This document shows, piece by piece, positions 45,692 to 55,475 of a stretch of 64,000 bases of DNA. The first letter of the stretch is position 1. Each line of letters starts with the position of its first letter. This DNA is from Bathynomus jamesi (lineage: Eukaryota; Arthropoda; Malacostraca; Isopoda; Cirolanidae). Both the position numbers and the translations under genes were made by a program. The DNA is taken from positions 269,001 through 333,000 of the forward strand of contig JAJOZX010001072.1 of assembly GCA_023014485.1 (NCBI GenBank), read 5' to 3'. The notes under the pieces were generated by a model. It saw nothing but the letters and a program-made list of their open reading frames with translations, was not told the origin of the DNA and did no database searches.

Positions 45692-45869
45692 GCCTAATAA
45701 TCCAATTCCTCTTCTCTGTGGGTTATCACAATGCTTGAACGCAGGATTAAAACGCTCAAAACAGTTACACAAAGAATTAAGGATCATCTTAAATCTTTGT
45801 GTACCTGATACATAGACATCATCCTACAATCGCTTTTGTCATCGTCTGATTGGGATATCTCCTAATAAA
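45185..45869. other. Unassigned segment with a (CA)n tract
   Basis: A CA microsatellite lies at 45640-45689. About 45690-45830 has a weak frame (NPIPLLCGLSQCLNAGLKR) too short to assign. No gene. Confidence 0.5.
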
Positions 45870-46103
45870 GTTTTTAAAAGGGGCATGTATACAGAACCTA
45901 AAAATAGGACCAGAGCAGCATCCTTGGTAAAACGTTGCAAAATCGATGATTCACTGGTCTACAGCCAAAATGCTTCGGAAATAAATGTAGTCAATCTTTA
46001 CTAATTTTGGGTCACTGAATACGAAAATGATGCCTAAAATTGCCAATTGGCTCTATTTATAAAGATATCAGGCAACCCTGCACCCTACTAACTGGACTGC
46101 ATC

Positions 46104-46457
46104 TGTCGCGTAATATGTAGACGCCTGTGACACATCGACGCATTGACTCTACTGCGCATGCGCGTAGTTATTTTTTTTATTTTAATAAATTAATGTAAAT
46201 TTATACATATATATACAATAAAATGTAATTTAAAATTTATCTATTACATTATGTATTTGTAAATTATTTATTAAAAAATAGATTGGATCATTTTAACATA
46301 TTGCTTCCCATAATGTTTTTGATATTAATATAAATGGAATACTAACCTAACTTAACCTTACCTAATTTAAAATTAAAATTAAAAAAAATATAACTACGCG
46401 CATGCGCAGTAGAGTCAAGGCGTCGATGTGTCACAGGCGTCTACATATTACGTCACA
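46104..46457. mobile_element. MITE, 354 bp, ~70-bp inverted repeats
   Basis: The arms share CGTAATATGTAGACGCCTGT and CTACTGCGCATGCGCGTAG with only a few mismatches over about 70 bp; the middle is AT-rich without coding sequence. GCATC flanks both sides (46099-46103 and 46458-46462), a candidate 5-bp duplication. It lies inside the left flank of the family A element. Confidence 0.85.
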
Positions 46458-46557
46458 GCATCAGTTCATTCACGGAAGTCATACAGTGCACCCTTGTCAA
46501 ACTCTTTTTAGTGTTTGCTTTTGAAACTAAATTTTTTTCAGCCTAATTTGAACAAAG

Positions 46558-48305
46558 ATGCCTCGTAATTGCGTGAACAGTGTAGATAACTTCTGTTATG
46601 TTTGTGGAGAATTGACTTTTGCATCACAAAAGCGTGCTATAACCGCCGTGATAAGGAAAGCCTATCACAATTATTTTGGTTGTAAGATTGGAGATCAGGA
46701 CAAGAGCTGGGCCCCACACATATGCTGCAATACTTGTGCAACAAACCTTCGCCAGTGGTTGAATCAGAAAAGGAAATCTATGCCTTTTGCAGTGCCAATG
46801 GTGTGGAGGGAACCAACAGATCATGTCAGCAATTGTTACTTCTGCATGGTGCCTCCAGTCAAGAAAGGTATTTGCAAGAAGAAAAAGTGGATTTTACAAT
46901 ATCCGAATATACCCTCTGCTATACGCCCGGTACCTCACGGCGAAGGACTACCCGTTCCTGAGCCCCCACACTCATTCGCCCTGGAGTCAGAGGACGAGGA
47001 AAATGAAGGAACCTGCGAAACTTGTGAGCTTTCAACTTCACAAGACCCTGAATTTGTTTATAACTTGACATCTTCTAAACCGCACATGATAACTCAGAAT
47101 GAATTAAACGACCTTATCAGAGATTTAGAACTGCCAAAGAGTAAGGCAGAGCTGTTGGGCTCCAGATTGCAGCAGTGGAATCTCCTCGCTGAAAATGTTA
47201 GTGTGTAAGTTTCGTGACCGTCAAAAAGATTTTGTCCCATTCTTCATCATGGAAGGTGACCTTGTAGTTTGCAACGACATCGATGGTCTGATTGGCAGCT
47301 CTCAACATTATTCACAATCCTGATGAGTGGAGACTGTTCATTGATTCATCAAAGTTGAGTCTAAAAGCTGTTTTGTTGCATGTTGGCAACGTATTGCCAT
47401 CAATTCCAGTTGGTTATGCAGTCCACATGAAGGAAACATATGACAACATGAGACTGCAACTTAAGAACTGCATAAACTATGACAAACATCAGTGGCAGGT
47501 TTGTGGTGACTGACAAGTTGTAGACAGATCTTCGACTGCAGTCGGGATACACAAAGTATAGTACATTTTCTATATGAATTTGATAATTGGACTATGCTAC
47601 ACTAAGCATTGCATTTTTCTGTGTGAATGGGATAGTCGGGCTAGGACTTCTCATTACATCAAGAAGGATTGGCCACTCCGACACTCATTGGAACCTGGAA
47701 CAAAAAATGTTCAGTATCCTCCACTTGTAGAATCGAGCAAGACTTTGCTACCACCCTTACACATCAAACTGGGCGTCATGAAAAATTTTGTTAAGGCTAT
47801 GGATAAAACGGGGGCAGCTTTTAAGTACCTCGGTGGTAAATTCCCAAAGCTCAGTGAAGCCAAAATCAAGGAGGGTGTATTTGTTGGTCCACAGATCCGC
47901 GAGCTTCTTAGAGATGAGGAGTTCGACTGTATCCTAGGTGGTGAGGAGAAGACAGCGTGGAATGCTTTCCGGTTAGTAGCAACCAATTTTCTCGGAAATA
48001 CCAAAGCTGACAATTACAGGGAGCTGGTGGAAAATCTGCTGTTGTCCTATCAAAAAATGGGCTGCAATATGTCTTTGAAGATACATTTCCTCCATTCGCA
48101 CCTGGAATTTTTTCCGGCCAACTGCGGAGCAGTCAGCGATGAACATGGTGAACGTTTCCACCAGGATATCTCAGCGATGGAGAAAAGCTACCAGGGGAAA
48201 TGGAGTCCATCATTGTTAGCAGACTACTGCTGGACAGTAACAAGAGATGCTCCAGAAGTTGAATACAAGAGACAAGCAAAGAAGCGACGGGTTGAATCAA
48301 TATAA
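46558..48305 (+). pseudogene. Repeat protein family A, better copy (two main frames)
   Basis: The first frame (46558-47208) starts MPRNCVNSVDNFCYVCGELT and has two Cys-pair modules (CYVCG with CCNTC, then CYFCM with a lysine-rich stretch), then YPNIPSAIRPVPHGEGLPVP and an acidic linker. A middle block is out of frame at 47292-47513 (LFIDSSKLSLKAVLLHVGN). The last frame (47574-48305) has VMKNFVKAMDKTGAAFKYL, FVGPQIRELL, and the signature AVSDEHGERFHQDISAMEKS and LLADYCWTVTRDAPEVEYK before the stop. At least two frame breaks (about 47200-47290 and 47510-47570) inactivate it. Function unknown; a transposase role is inferred from the inverted repeats and the zinc head. Confidence 0.7.
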
Positions 48306-48540
48306 GTGACTGCATTATACAGATACGTTACTAAAATATGGTATACATATACGCAAGATGTGTAACTTAAATTTTCTTGGAAACTGTAGCCAATCGACTG
48401 TTTTTATGGTCATATTCGTTTTCAGCACCCCAAAATCCATAATAGGACACATTTTATCTCCGAAGCACAAACTTTTTCAAAATTTGTAGACCAGTGTTAT
48501 GTTCGTGTTCACGACCAGGCAGAAAGTTCAAGAAAGGCTT

Positions 48541-48754
48541 TGAACAAGGATGTTCACAAGACATTTTTAAAGTTTTGTTCATCAAACTTAAAAGGAGGTG
48601 GGTAGTAATGATTTTAATAAACTGAATTGACAATTATCAGAGGTTTGAAATGAGTAAGGGTCGTGAGGAATGAAAATATTTTAAAATACAAATCTTTTAT
48701 ATAAATTACGTCAGTAATGAACAGAAATTATTTATATATATATATATATATATA
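48541..48754. other. Unassigned AT-rich segment and (TA)n tract
   Basis: Nothing recognisable before the TA run at 48733-48752 that precedes a mariner. Confidence 0.6.
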
Positions 48755-50109
48755 CGAGGGTGGGCTGAAAAGTAATGCCTTCACTTGAATAATTCTGGAT
48801 TGTTTAGAGGTAGCCAGATAAAACCAGTCTTGTGTTGTAACTTGATATCCCCACCCCATTCCTCATTGTGTAGAGGTAACCAGATAAAACCGGTTTTGTG
48901 TTATAGCCTAATATAGCCTACACTCATCCACACGTTGGTTCAGTATCGATTACAATGGAAAGGAGTAAAGACGTTCGCTTCAAGCAACGTGCTGTAATTG
49001 AAATTTTGACCATGGAAAGTGTTGCTCCCATAGACATTCATCGGCGAGTGTAAGCTGTGTACGGCAAACAGTGTGCTGATGCGAGTACCGTTCGACGTTG
49101 GCGAGGTAGTGTGCAGAAGGAGAAGCAGGGCAAGAAGATTTGCGTTGCGACACAAACCGCGAAGTGGAAGGCCTGTAACGGCAACCGAGGAGTCTCATCG
49201 GAACTACGTTGACGAACTGATTCGTGGAAATCGTCGCATTAAACAAAATGAAATTGCTGCAATGCTCGATATCTCCAAAGAGCGAGTGGGATGCATTATC
49301 AGTATTCTCGGTTACCGAAAGGTCTGCGCCAGATGGGTGCCTTGCATGCTCACTGCCGAGATGAAAAATGAGAGACTACGCATTTGCCAAGAAAATCTGC
49401 AGCGCTTTGAAAATGAAGGAGATGAATTTCTGCACAGCACTGTGAGAGGAGGCGAGACGTGGGTCCACCATTATGACCCTGAAAATAAACGGCAATCCAT
49501 TGAATATCGGCACAAAATTCACCGCAACCAAAAAAAAGCCAAAGTTAAAAAATCGGCTGGAAAAGTGATGACGACTGTTTTTTGGGATATCAATGGTGTT
49601 GTTCTCGAAGACTTCACGGAAAGAGGGACAGAAATCAACTCCGCACGTTATATTGAAACTGAAGAAGTTGAAAAAAACGGATCAGGAGGGTTCGCACCCA
49701 CAAAAACGCAGTCATTGTTCACCATAACAACGCACGGCCTCACGTCAGTGTTTAAACGCCAGAAGCAATTGAGGATCTGCAATTCACCGTCTTGCCGCAT
49801 CCACCATATAGCCCCGATTTAGCACCATGCGATTTTCACCTCTCCCCTAAACGAGTCTGACGAAGAAGTTAAGGCCGTTGTGAAATTTTGGTTTCGTAGT
49901 CAAAGCTCCGAGTTTTACCGGAATGGTTTTCAAAAACTTATTTATCGTTGGCGTAAATGTATGAAGGTAGAGTGTGATTTTATAGAAAAGTATATGTATC
50001 ATTTTGAAGAATAAACTCTAAGGTACATATCTGCTTTTGTTTCGATAAAATCCTTCAGCCCATTTAAAATTTATTTGAGTTGGAGGCATTACTTTTCAGC
50101 CCACTCTCG
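48755..50109 (+). mobile_element. Mariner element, 1.36 kb, degraded
   Basis: Ends CGAGGGTGGGCTGAAAAGTA and the complement at the right, in TA tracts. Length and TIR are typical of full mariner elements. The transposase (about 48955-49900) is the SETMAR-like type: the N-terminus from ATG 48955 has a stop near 49051, and the frame at 49073-49822 carries the HTH linker KPRSGRPVTATEESH, ETWVHHYDPENKRQS and VMTTVFWDINGVVLEDF. Confidence 0.9.
48955..49900 (+). pseudogene. Mariner transposase, inactive
   Basis: The D,D34D catalytic triad is damaged. The usual TGDETW of motif 1 reads RGGETW, so the first aspartate is lost. The second is kept (VFWDINGV). The third block (PPYSPDLAPCDFHL) is out of frame after a base loss near 49797, so the listed frame ends IHHIAPI. 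A stop also splits the N-terminal helix-turn-helix near 49051. The host function is DNA cut-and-paste; this copy is dead. Confidence 0.88.
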
Positions 50110-50117
50110 TATATATA

Positions 50118-50775
50118 CAGGGTGTTTCAGGAGGAAAGGTCAATACTTTGGGAGGTGATAGTATCGGTCATTGTGAGAAAAAAAGTTCATATGAACATGT
50201 GTCTAATTCTGAATGGTTACGGAGATAGAGCTGTTTGAATCTGATGCGCGCGCAGCTCTTCCTCCCCCTTCCCTCCCCTATAACCTTGAACCATGTAAGC
50301 TGTAATGTAATAATCTGTTAGATTATTGTTTGTGGGGGTGGATGAAAAGTCAAGTTTACAAAAGAAAGGTGGATACACGAAACGAATTGCTCGCACGCAT
50401 TTTGGATGCTGCTGCCCGCATAAAGGAACGTCAAGATCAACTCAGACGAACAACACTCGATCTTCGCACACGAGTTGCAAAGTGCATTGAGGTTGACGGT
50501 GAGATTTTCGAAAACGCATCGTAAACTGTAACAAATTTGTCATTTCTGTATCTGATACCATTCAAAATGCCAATGTTTAAATATTAAATGCTAGAAACAG
50601 TAATTAGTTTCTCTTTCTTGATTACCATTAACAATGCTTTTGTATTTGTAGATTCAAACAGCTCTATCTCCGTAACCATTCAGAATTAGACACATGTTCA
50701 TATGAACTTTTTTTTCTCACAATGACCGATACCATCACCTCCCGAAGTATTGACCTTTCCTCTTGAAACACCCTG
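50118..50775 (+). mobile_element. Mariner-like non-autonomous element, ~125-bp inverted repeats
   Basis: Ends CAGGGTGTTTCAGGAGGAAA and the complement (with CTTG for CCTG) in TA tracts only a few bases from the previous mariner. Inverted repeats of about 125 bp share TCAAACAGCTCTATCTCCG and CATGTTCATATGAAC. Between them a plus-strand frame at 50330-50524 is the transposase C-terminus (MKSQVYKRKVDTRNELLARI, AKCIEVDGEIFENAS). No catalytic core. Confidence 0.88.
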
Positions 50776-50805
50776 TATATATGTGTATATATATATATAT
50801 ATATA
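50776..50805. repeat. (TA)n microsatellite
   Basis: TA run between the mariner derivative and the Penelope-like palindrome. Confidence 0.9.
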
Positions 50806-51332
50806 TGATGAATAAAACCACGAAGGAAAGGAAACACAAAATGGTGCTCAAGCGCTTTCGTCTAATGACATCCTCAGGAACACTGAAGTACATAGAAGGT
50901 TACAGCCTATATATAGGTTACCAAAAAAAAAATATATATATATATATATATACACATATATACATACATACACATACAATAAACGGAGAAATGAAATTTA
51001 AAAAAAAAAAAAATTATTAAAAGATTGTGGGATGGGCATACAACTTTGTAAGGAAACACTATCGATTTTTAGCACAAGATCAAACTACCGATTTTTAGCA
51101 CAAGATTAAATTAATTGTTTCCAACCAATGTTATAAAAAAAAATACAAATTTATACTGGAAATCTGCCCGGGTTTTATCACTCTACCCATCTTGTATATA
51201 AAAATAAAATGAAAATTAAAAGTTAATAAAGTAGCATACAAGTTTAAGAAAGATTTAGCGTTCTACCCTTCTTATCTAAATCTGTTTTGAAGGAATTCAA
51301 AACAACAGGATCGAGTTGAAAAAGACCTTTGC

Positions 51333-51740
51333 TTATGTTGAAGTTATTTGAAAGTTGGATAATGGCAGACTCAAGAATATTTCTATTAACAATGTTGCCA
51401 GAGTGAAATAAAACTGAAGCATTATTCCAGTCAATACAGTGGGATAACTCTGACAAATGGACAAAAGGGCACTGGACAACTGTCCTGTTCTAACGGAATA
51501 TTGATGCTGTTTTATACGTGTGTGCAAATCCTTTCCCGTCTGACCTATGTAAAAGGAATCACATTGTTTACAACCAATTTTATAGATAATGCCTGAATTA
51601 TTGGTAGGGCTATTTTTTACTATGATATTTTTCACAATATTGTTATATGAAAATACTACATTAATATCCAAAAGTTTAAGTACATTAGCAATGCCTAAAA
51701 AGCCCGGGAAAAATGGAAGTACTAAAATATTTTTTGACAA
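51333..51740 (-). pseudogene. Penelope-like GIY-YIG endonuclease, left arm
   Basis: Minus-strand frame with SGIIYKIGCKQCDSFYIG, the GIY-YIG opening with its CxxC, then TGKDLHTRIKQHQYSVR, the family histidines and Arg. It corresponds to residues about 165-250 of the right-arm protein. A base loss around 51470 breaks the frame before LSELSHCIDWNNA, which continues in the 51244-51456 frame. The 5' part including RT is absent because the arm starts at the palindrome centre. Confidence 0.82.
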
Positions 51741-51800
51741 AGTACGAGTGTTATTATTGACACGATAGAAAGTTCGTTTTGCCTCCTCTCCAATATTTAT

Positions 51801-52787
51801 ATGGAGTTTTTCGAAATTACTTACATTCCGAGAATCCTGGGGGTTGGCATCCCTTGGTTGCGGTACGTCGACGATATTTTGTGTATCTTGCCCATGAATC
51901 GTGACCTGGATAACTTCCTCCTTCAGTTAAATGATCAAGTCCCCTCCATTAAGTTTACTTTAGAAGTGGAACAAGACACTTCAATCCCATTTTTGGATGT
52001 GCGTGTACATAGGGAAAGCCCAGGTTTTATGTTTAGTATCTATCGGAAAACAACAAACAATTTGTCCTACGTACACTTTTACTCGGGACATGACACCCTC
52101 ACTAAGAAGGCCATTTTTTCATCAATGTTTCTCCGCGCCCTTAGGATCGCCAGTCCGGAATACATCGATGCCGAATTGGAAAAAATCAACGGTATTGGAA
52201 GTGATCTGTGTTATCCATCTGCGTTTATGGAATCTTGTCTCAACAAGGCAAAACGAACTTTCTATCGTGTCAATAATAACACTCGTACTTTGTCAAAAAA
52301 TATTTTAGTACTTCCATTTTTCCCGGGCTTTTTAGGCATTGCTAATGTACTTAAACTTTTGGATATTAATGCAGTATTTTCATATAACAATATTGTGAAA
52401 AATATCATAGTAAAAAATAGCCCTACCAATAATTCAGGCATTATCTATAAAATTGGTTGTAAACAATGTGATTCCTTTTACATAGGTCAGACGGGAAAGG
52501 ATTTGCACACACGTATAAAACAGCATCAATATTCCGTTAGAACAGGACAGTTGTCCAGTGCCCTTTTTGTCCATTTGTCAGAGTTATCCCACTGTATTGA
52601 CTGGAATAATGCTTCAGTTTTATTTCACTCTGGCAACATTGTTAATAGAAATATTCTTGAGTCTGCCATTATCCAACTTTCAAATAACTTCAACATAAGC
52701 AAAGGTCTTTTTCAACTCGATCCTGTTGTTTTGAATTCCTTCAAAACAGATTTAGATAAGAAGGGTAGAACGCTAAATCTTTCTTAA
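51801..52787 (+). CDS. Penelope-like RT C-terminal part and GIY-YIG endonuclease, right arm (5'-truncated)
   Basis: An open frame of 328 codons but not a whole gene. It starts inside the reverse transcriptase: WLRYVDDILCIL is the catalytic YVDD, then PFLDVRVHRESPGFMF. A thumb follows (GHDTLTKKAIFSSMFLRALR), then the linker and the GIY-YIG endonuclease (SGIIYKIGCKQCDSFYIG, TGKDLHTRIKQHQ, ILESAIIQLSNNFN with the catalytic Glu region) and the stop at 52785-52787. RT motifs 1-4 are missing upstream, so the copy is 5'-truncated. Any start codon here is internal. Right-arm GIY-YIG residues look intact. Confidence 0.85.
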   Translation: MEFFEITYIPRILGVGIPWLRYVDDILCILPMNRDLDNFLLQLNDQVPSIKFTLEVEQDTSIPFLDVRVHRESPGFMFSIYRKTTNNLSYVHFYSGHDTLTKKAIFSSMFLRALRIASPEYIDAELEKINGIGSDLCYPSAFMESCLNKAKRTFYRVNNNTRTLSKNILVLPFFPGFLGIANVLKLLDINAVFSYNNIVKNIIVKNSPTNNSGIIYKIGCKQCDSFYIGQTGKDLHTRIKQHQYSVRTGQLSSALFVHLSELSHCIDWNNASVLFHSGNIVNRNILESAIIQLSNNFNISKGLFQLDPVVLNSFKTDLDKKGRTLNLS

Positions 52788-53195
52788 ACTTGTATGCTAC
52801 TTTATTAACTTTTAATTTTCATTTTATTTTTATATACAAGATGGGTAGAGTGATAAAACCCGGGCAGATTTCCAGTATAAATTTGTATTTTTTTTATAAC
52901 ATTGGTTGGAAACAATTAATTTAATCTTGTGCTAAAAATCGGTAGTTTGATCTTGTGCTAAAAATCGATAGTGTTTCCTTACAAAGTTGTATGCCCATCC
53001 CACAATCTTTTAATATTTAAAAAAAAAAAAAAAATTTCATTTCTCCGTTTATTGTATATATATATATTTTTTTTTGTAACCTATATATAGGCTGTAACCT
53101 TCTATGTACTTCAGTGTTCCTGAGGATGTCATTAGACGAAAGCGCTTGAGCACCATTTTGTGTTTCCTTTCCTTCGTGGTTTTATTCATCATAAA

Positions 53196-53511
53196 TTTTT
53201 TTCACGTGTTACTTTCGTGAAATAATTTTCATATATATATATATATATATACTTTATCTTAATGTGGATTTTAAGATGTGAAAGGTAAGCTAAAAGGAAA
53301 TGAAATCAATAATGAAATGTATTAAAAACTTTGATTTTACATTTGCAAAAACATTAACTTGAATTAAAAAATAAGGGACAAAAATTTTAATGCTTATTTT
53401 GTAAATAAAGAATACTGATTGTTTTCCTGAAAGGTTTTTAAAGGCTGGCTTCAACGGCTGAGATATACAAGATTCTGGTATGATGGAGTGAGATGACAAA
53501 TTATGGCTAGT

Positions 53512-53564
<53 letters not shown>
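53196..53564. other. Unassigned segment with two (TA)n tracts
   Basis: TA runs lie at about 53231-53250 and 53513-53565. Between them is AT-rich DNA with no gene seen. Confidence 0.6.
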
Positions 53565-53570
<6 letters not shown>

Positions 53571-55185
53571 ATTATTTCACGAAAGTAACACGGGAATAAT
53601 ATTTATGATGAAAATAACCACGAAGGAAAAAGGAAACACAGAATAGTGCTCAAGCGCTTTCGTCTAATGACATCCTCAGGAACACTGAAATAAATAACAA
53701 GTTCGAGACTATATACAGGGCGTCCCAAAAAAACGTATACACACTTTAACAGCTGATAGCTCAATTGATGTTTCTTTCTTTCCAAGTTAAACCCATTAGA
53801 ATTAATAATGGCAGTCAGACTAAGCTTTGAACAAAGGAAATTCATTCTAAAATGCTACTGGAAGTGTGAAAACGCAGTTGAAGTGCAAAGACAGTTTAGG
53901 AGGGAGTTTCAAACAGATCCACCAACGCGACTTACCATCACTCGAATTAGAGATAAGTTTGAAGCCGATGGAACTGTTCAGAATGTCCACAAGAAGCGTT
54001 CCGGAAGACCACGGACATCGACAAGCCCCACAAAGCAAGAAAGAGTACTGGAAACGTATCACCAAAGTCCAAGAAAATCTGTGCGGCAAGCGAGTCGTGA
54101 GGTAGGAATCTCAGAATCGTCTGTCCAACGCATTTTGAAGCGCTGTCAATGGAAAAGTTACATTCCAAGATTAGTCCATGCTATTAATGAAGATGATCCG
54201 GACCGAAGAGTGGAGTATTGCGAGTGGTACTTGGCACGATGTGGATGTGGATTGGACGAAGGGGTTTCGTAGAATACCCTCCGCGTTCACCAGACCTCAC
54301 ACCACTAGACTTTTTTTATGGGGATACTTAAAAGACAAAGTCTACGCTATAAAACCTGCAACAGTCGCTGAATTGAGAGCAGCCATTGAACGAGAATGCA
54401 CACAAATACCAAACGAAATGTTTCGTGATGTTTGCGATTCCATTGCTTCGCGTTATCAGCAGTGCCTGGACCAGAACGGACGTCAGTTTGAAAACAGGCG
54501 TTGACAAAACAATTAAATAATGTCTGTAGATTCTATTACATTTTGAAAATGAAATGTATTTTAATAAACACTGCCTTTATAATTATTTAAAGTGTGTATA
54601 CATTTTTTTGGGACGCCCTGTATATAGGTCACAAACAAATTAATAAAAAAATAACTAAAAATTGTAGGAGTATCATACAAATTTATAAGAGAAAACTGCC
54701 AGAGTTTTAGTACTTTGCCACTCTTGTCTAAATCTGTTCTGAACGAATTCAAAACAACAGGATCAAGCGAAAAAAGGCCCAGGCTAATGTTAAAATTATT
54801 TGTAAGTTGAATACTGGTAGACTCAAGAATATTTTTATTAATACTGTTGCTTGAGTGAAACAAAAGTGAAGCATCATTCCAATCAATACAGTGGGATAAC
54901 TCTGACAAATGGACAAAAAGGGCACTGGACGACTGTCCCGTTCTCACGGAATATTGATGCTGTTTTACACGCGTGTGCAAATCCTTTCCTGTCTGTCCAA
55001 TGTAAAAGGAATCACATTGTTTACAACCAATTTTATAGATCGTGCCTGAATTATTGGTAGGGCTATTTTTTTACTATGATATTTTTCACAATATTGTCAT
55101 ATGAAAATGTTGCATTAATATTGAAAAGTTTAAGTACATTAGCAATGCCTAAAAAGCCTGGGAAAAATGTATGTATATATTTTTT
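53565..55185 (-). mobile_element. Penelope-like element 3, interrupted by a mariner
   Basis: The 3' tail (53565-53705) has the same CATCCTCAGG tail (complement) as element 2. The sequence then stops for the mariner at 53716-54620 and resumes with the GIY-YIG C-terminal frame at about 54625-54980 (minus strand: VKQHQYSVRTGQSSSALF, HCIDWNDASLLFHSS), then the domain start near 55000-55080 where frame is lost. The element ends near a TA tract at 55170. It is more diverged than element 2. Confidence 0.85.
53716..54620 (+). mobile_element. Mariner-like deletion derivative, copy 2 (nested in a Penelope-like element)
   Basis: Same family and same internal deletion as 31975-32875: ends CAGGGCGTCCCAAAAAAACG and TTTGGGACGCCCTG; N-terminal frame 53808-54272 ([18 protein letters not shown] region, [21 protein letters not shown]); then a C-terminal frame at 54178-54504 with CIPHNEMF-like end (ERECTQIPNEMFRDVC). 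In this copy the helix-turn-helix frame is longer (154 codons) than in copy 1. It has inserted in the Penelope-like element at TATA. Confidence 0.9.
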
Positions 55186-55275
55186 TTTAATTGGGGTTGT
55201 TTAACCTCCTTCGCAACATCTAAGGTCATATGACGGAGGGGACCTACAGCTTTACGTGGGATCCGAACCACGGAT

Positions 55276-55309
<34 letters not shown>

Positions 55310-55334
55310 ATATATTTTGTGTGTGTGTGTGTGT
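55186..55334. repeat. Short dispersed repeat and (TA)n/(GT)n microsatellite
   Basis: About 55230-55273 repeats the motif also found at 33078-33117 (CGGAGGGGACCTACA, CGTGGGATCCGAACCAC). TA and GT runs follow at 55275-55337. Confidence 0.75.
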
Positions 55335-55475
55335 GTGGGTTCGAACAACGGTTCAGGATCGACCTGCGGTCGACCCCTCTGCAGCATCCCACCATATTTT
55401 CGGGATTTGGTGAAAGAGGGAGTGCTGTCTGATCTCCTGCCCTCGTAGCCAGCCACGCATAGCTGGTCACGGACT

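Larger units (their letters stand above)
45870..48540 (+). mobile_element. Family A element with inverted flanking repeats
   Basis: The two flanks of the family A gene are inverted relatives. The left flank (complement of about 45930-46053) and the right flank (about 48388-48500) share GCCAAT, TTCGTNTTCAG, CCNAAAAT, TCCGAAGCA and TGTAGACCAGTG in the same order at equal spacing, roughly 65 percent identical with indels. This suggests that family A sits in a TIR-bounded DNA transposon of about 2.7 kb, including a nested 354-bp MITE at 46104-46457. Exact ends and target duplications are not resolved. Confidence 0.5.
50806..53195. mobile_element. Penelope-like element 2: head-to-head palindrome
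   Basis: The left arm (50806-51783, minus strand) and the right arm (about 52240-53195, plus strand) are nearly identical inverted copies of the element's 3' half, joined by a short spacer that also holds the right element's RT segment. Both arms run from the shared SKNILVLPFFPG coding segment through the GIY-YIG domain to the same 3' tail, which carries CCTGAGGATGTCATTAGACG. This arrangement is typical of Penelope-like insertions. The frames differ by only a few residues, so it is recent. Confidence 0.85.

Noticed and set aside
51801..52787. Complete Penelope-like gene
   Set aside because: The frame begins just before the YVDD motif; upstream RT motifs are missing, so it is truncated.
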